A DNA stretch of 63,526 nucleotides. It comes from Yinghuangia soli. Its GTDB lineage: Bacteria > Actinomycetota > Actinomycetes > Streptomycetales > Streptomycetaceae. The notes under the pieces were generated by a model, which did no database searches, was not told where the DNA came from, and worked only from the letters and a program-made list of their open reading frames with translations. Positions 62,521-63,526 of the stretch are shown here, piece after piece (within the stretch, counting starts at the first letter, position 1; every line of letters begins with the position of its first letter). The position numbers and the translations under genes were made by a program. The stretch covers positions 1-63,526 of the forward strand of contig NZ_JAKFHA010000048.1 in NCBI RefSeq assembly GCF_021502675.1. The letters run 5' to 3'.

Positions 62521-63419
62521 TTTGGCAGCGCCGCGGAAGGCGGCCCGACGAGACGACTCCCACCACTGAGTCCGTCCCTGCGAACGGCGAGGAGACCTCG
62601 CCGTTCATCTTGGCGTCCCAGGGGTCCAACGCTGCCGGGCGAGACCAGTACAACCCGGTTGCCGTCCACGTTGAGGTCGCACTCCCTGCGGAGGCGAACG
62701 CGCCGATCCCGGATGACGCCGCGGCTCGCGGCATATCGAACATCCCACGAATGGAGTTGTTCGTCGGCCGCGGTGGCGACCTGGAGAAGCTGTCCGCGGC
62801 GTTCGCGAACACTGGCGAAGTGGTCGTCCAGGCGGTGCACGGCCTGGGCGGGGTCGGCAAGTCCGCTCTGGCTGCGCACTGGGCGGCCAAGCAGTCCGAG
62901 TCGGTGCGGTGGTGGATCACCGCCGACACCCCGGCGGCCGTCAACGCCGGCACCGCTGCGCTGGCACGCGCCCTGCAGCCCGGTCTCTCTGCCCTGCCCA
63001 CCGAACTGCAGACGGAACGCGCCGTCGCTTGGCTGGCCGGCCACACCGGATGGCTCCTCGTCCTCGACAACGTCGAGGACCCTGCCCACATCCGCCCGCT
63101 GCTGGACCGTGTCCCCGGCGGCCGAGCGTTGGTCACCACCCGCCGCGCCACAGGCTGGCATCACGACGCCGCCACCCTGCGCCTGGACACCCTCGAACCT
63201 GCGGACGCGGTTGCGCTGTTCCATCGGATCCTCACCCAGCATGGGCCCCGCGCCACCGAGGGCTCGGACGCGGTATGCGCGGAACTGGGGCACCTGGCGC
63301 TGGCGGTGGAGCAGGCCGCCGCCTTCTGCGCCGAGACCGGCACCACCCCAGCCGCATACCTCGACATGCTCGCCAAGTGGCCCGCCACGATGTTCGCCGC
63401 TGCGCTTGCTCCGCTTTGA
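62517..63419 (+). pseudogene. NLR-type STAND ATPase truncated next to an IS3 element
   Basis: About 300 residues remain, from GTG 62517. An N-terminal ILASQGSNAAGRDQYNPVAV (31-50) carries the motif shared with the upstream membrane protein. Then comes an NB-ARC ATPase: FVGRGGDLEKLSAAF, P-loop GLGGVGKS (109-116), Walker B LLVLDNVED (180-188), GGRALVTTRR (201-210) and AVEQAAAFCAETGTTPAAYLDML. Relatives continue for several hundred residues with winged-helix and TPR parts; here the frame ends in AAALAPL about 20 bases before the IS3 transposase stop. So the sensor region is cut off or displaced to the right of the window. Confidence 0.8.
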
Positions 63420-63440
63420 CGGACACCGTCGTTGTGTTGT

Positions 63441-63526
63441 TCAGGCGGCTGTGAGGGCGGTTTCGTATTCGACGGGTGTGCGGTAGCCGAGGCTGCTGTG
63501 GAGCCTGCGGATGTTGTACCAGGCCT
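63441..63526 (-). mobile_element. IS3-family transposase OrfB, 3' end only
   Basis: The minus frame from the window edge to the stop at 63441-63443 reads WYNIRRLHSSLGYRTPVEYE then TALTAA, the C-terminal end of IS3-family integrase-type transposases. The gene begins beyond the window. The IS end must lie between about 63400 and 63440; no inverted repeat can be identified without its other end. Confidence 0.88.

Noticed and set aside
1-63526. CRISPR arrays, rRNA, tRNA genes or a biosynthetic gene cluster
   Set aside because: No regularly spaced repeats, no cloverleaf or rRNA-like stretch, and no polyketide or peptide synthase genes were seen by eye. A tRNA scan was not possible.

Overview
The window is about 63.5 kb of very GC-rich DNA with GTG and TTG starts, strong third-position GC bias and typical actinomycete families: the E1/E2-fused 2-oxoglutarate dehydrogenase, DUF6104, DUF397/XRE pairs, DUF6879 and a SigE-like sigma factor. 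It is most like a Streptomycetaceae chromosome (Streptomyces, Embleya or Yinghuangia type). The sequence alone does not fix the genus.

Region 1 (1-6.1 kb) holds small conserved proteins, a gene carrying two compensating single-base indels (1752-2543), a divergent TetR/DUF2867 pair with twin operators, and a membrane Ser/Thr kinase with a duplicated extracellular domain. Region 2 (6.3-18.4 kb) is a purine-catabolism and glyoxylate-salvage island. Uricase, 5-hydroxyisourate hydrolase and OHCU decarboxylase form a minus-strand operon. An HTH protein and a thiamine-binding-like protein diverge from hyi-glxR-gcl, followed by glycerate kinase-allantoinase-allantoicase and a catalase that could remove uricase H2O2. 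A shared TCAACA-N3-TGTTGA motif lies in the two main promoter regions.

Region 3 (18.6-30.5 kb) holds a sigma factor with a probable membrane anti-sigma partner, a PaiB-like protein, and a PadR-DUF4097 operon split by a solitary TnpB (IS1341-type) element. It also has a DUF4184 membrane protein, two tandem secreted beta-propeller paralogues and a TetR/MFS exporter pair. Region 4 (30.6-48.3 kb) is mostly core: 2-oxoglutarate dehydrogenase, a two-component system, a PAP2 phosphatase, a second MFS exporter, a rhodanese/TetR pair, a EutB/EutC-like pair with an XRE-cupin regulator, a T4-type RNA ligase, a deazaflavin-dependent oxidoreductase, a crotonase-fold protein lacking both catalytic glutamates, and a MarR regulator.

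Region 5 (48.4-63.5 kb) becomes accessory. It has an internally duplicated PQQ-like propeller, YbaK, TPR, class IV aminotransferase, phosphotransferase and methyltransferase genes. Mixed in are several DUF397/XRE/DUF6879 loci, one with a deleted XRE N-terminus and a triplicated DUF397 motif. At the right edge a small two-helix membrane protein and an NLR-type STAND ATPase share a GSNAAG motif, the layout expected for amyloid-type signalling pairs. The NLR is cut short next to the 3' end of an IS3-family transposase that runs out of the window. This membrane protein/NLR pair is the best candidate for a poorly described defence or cell-death system here.
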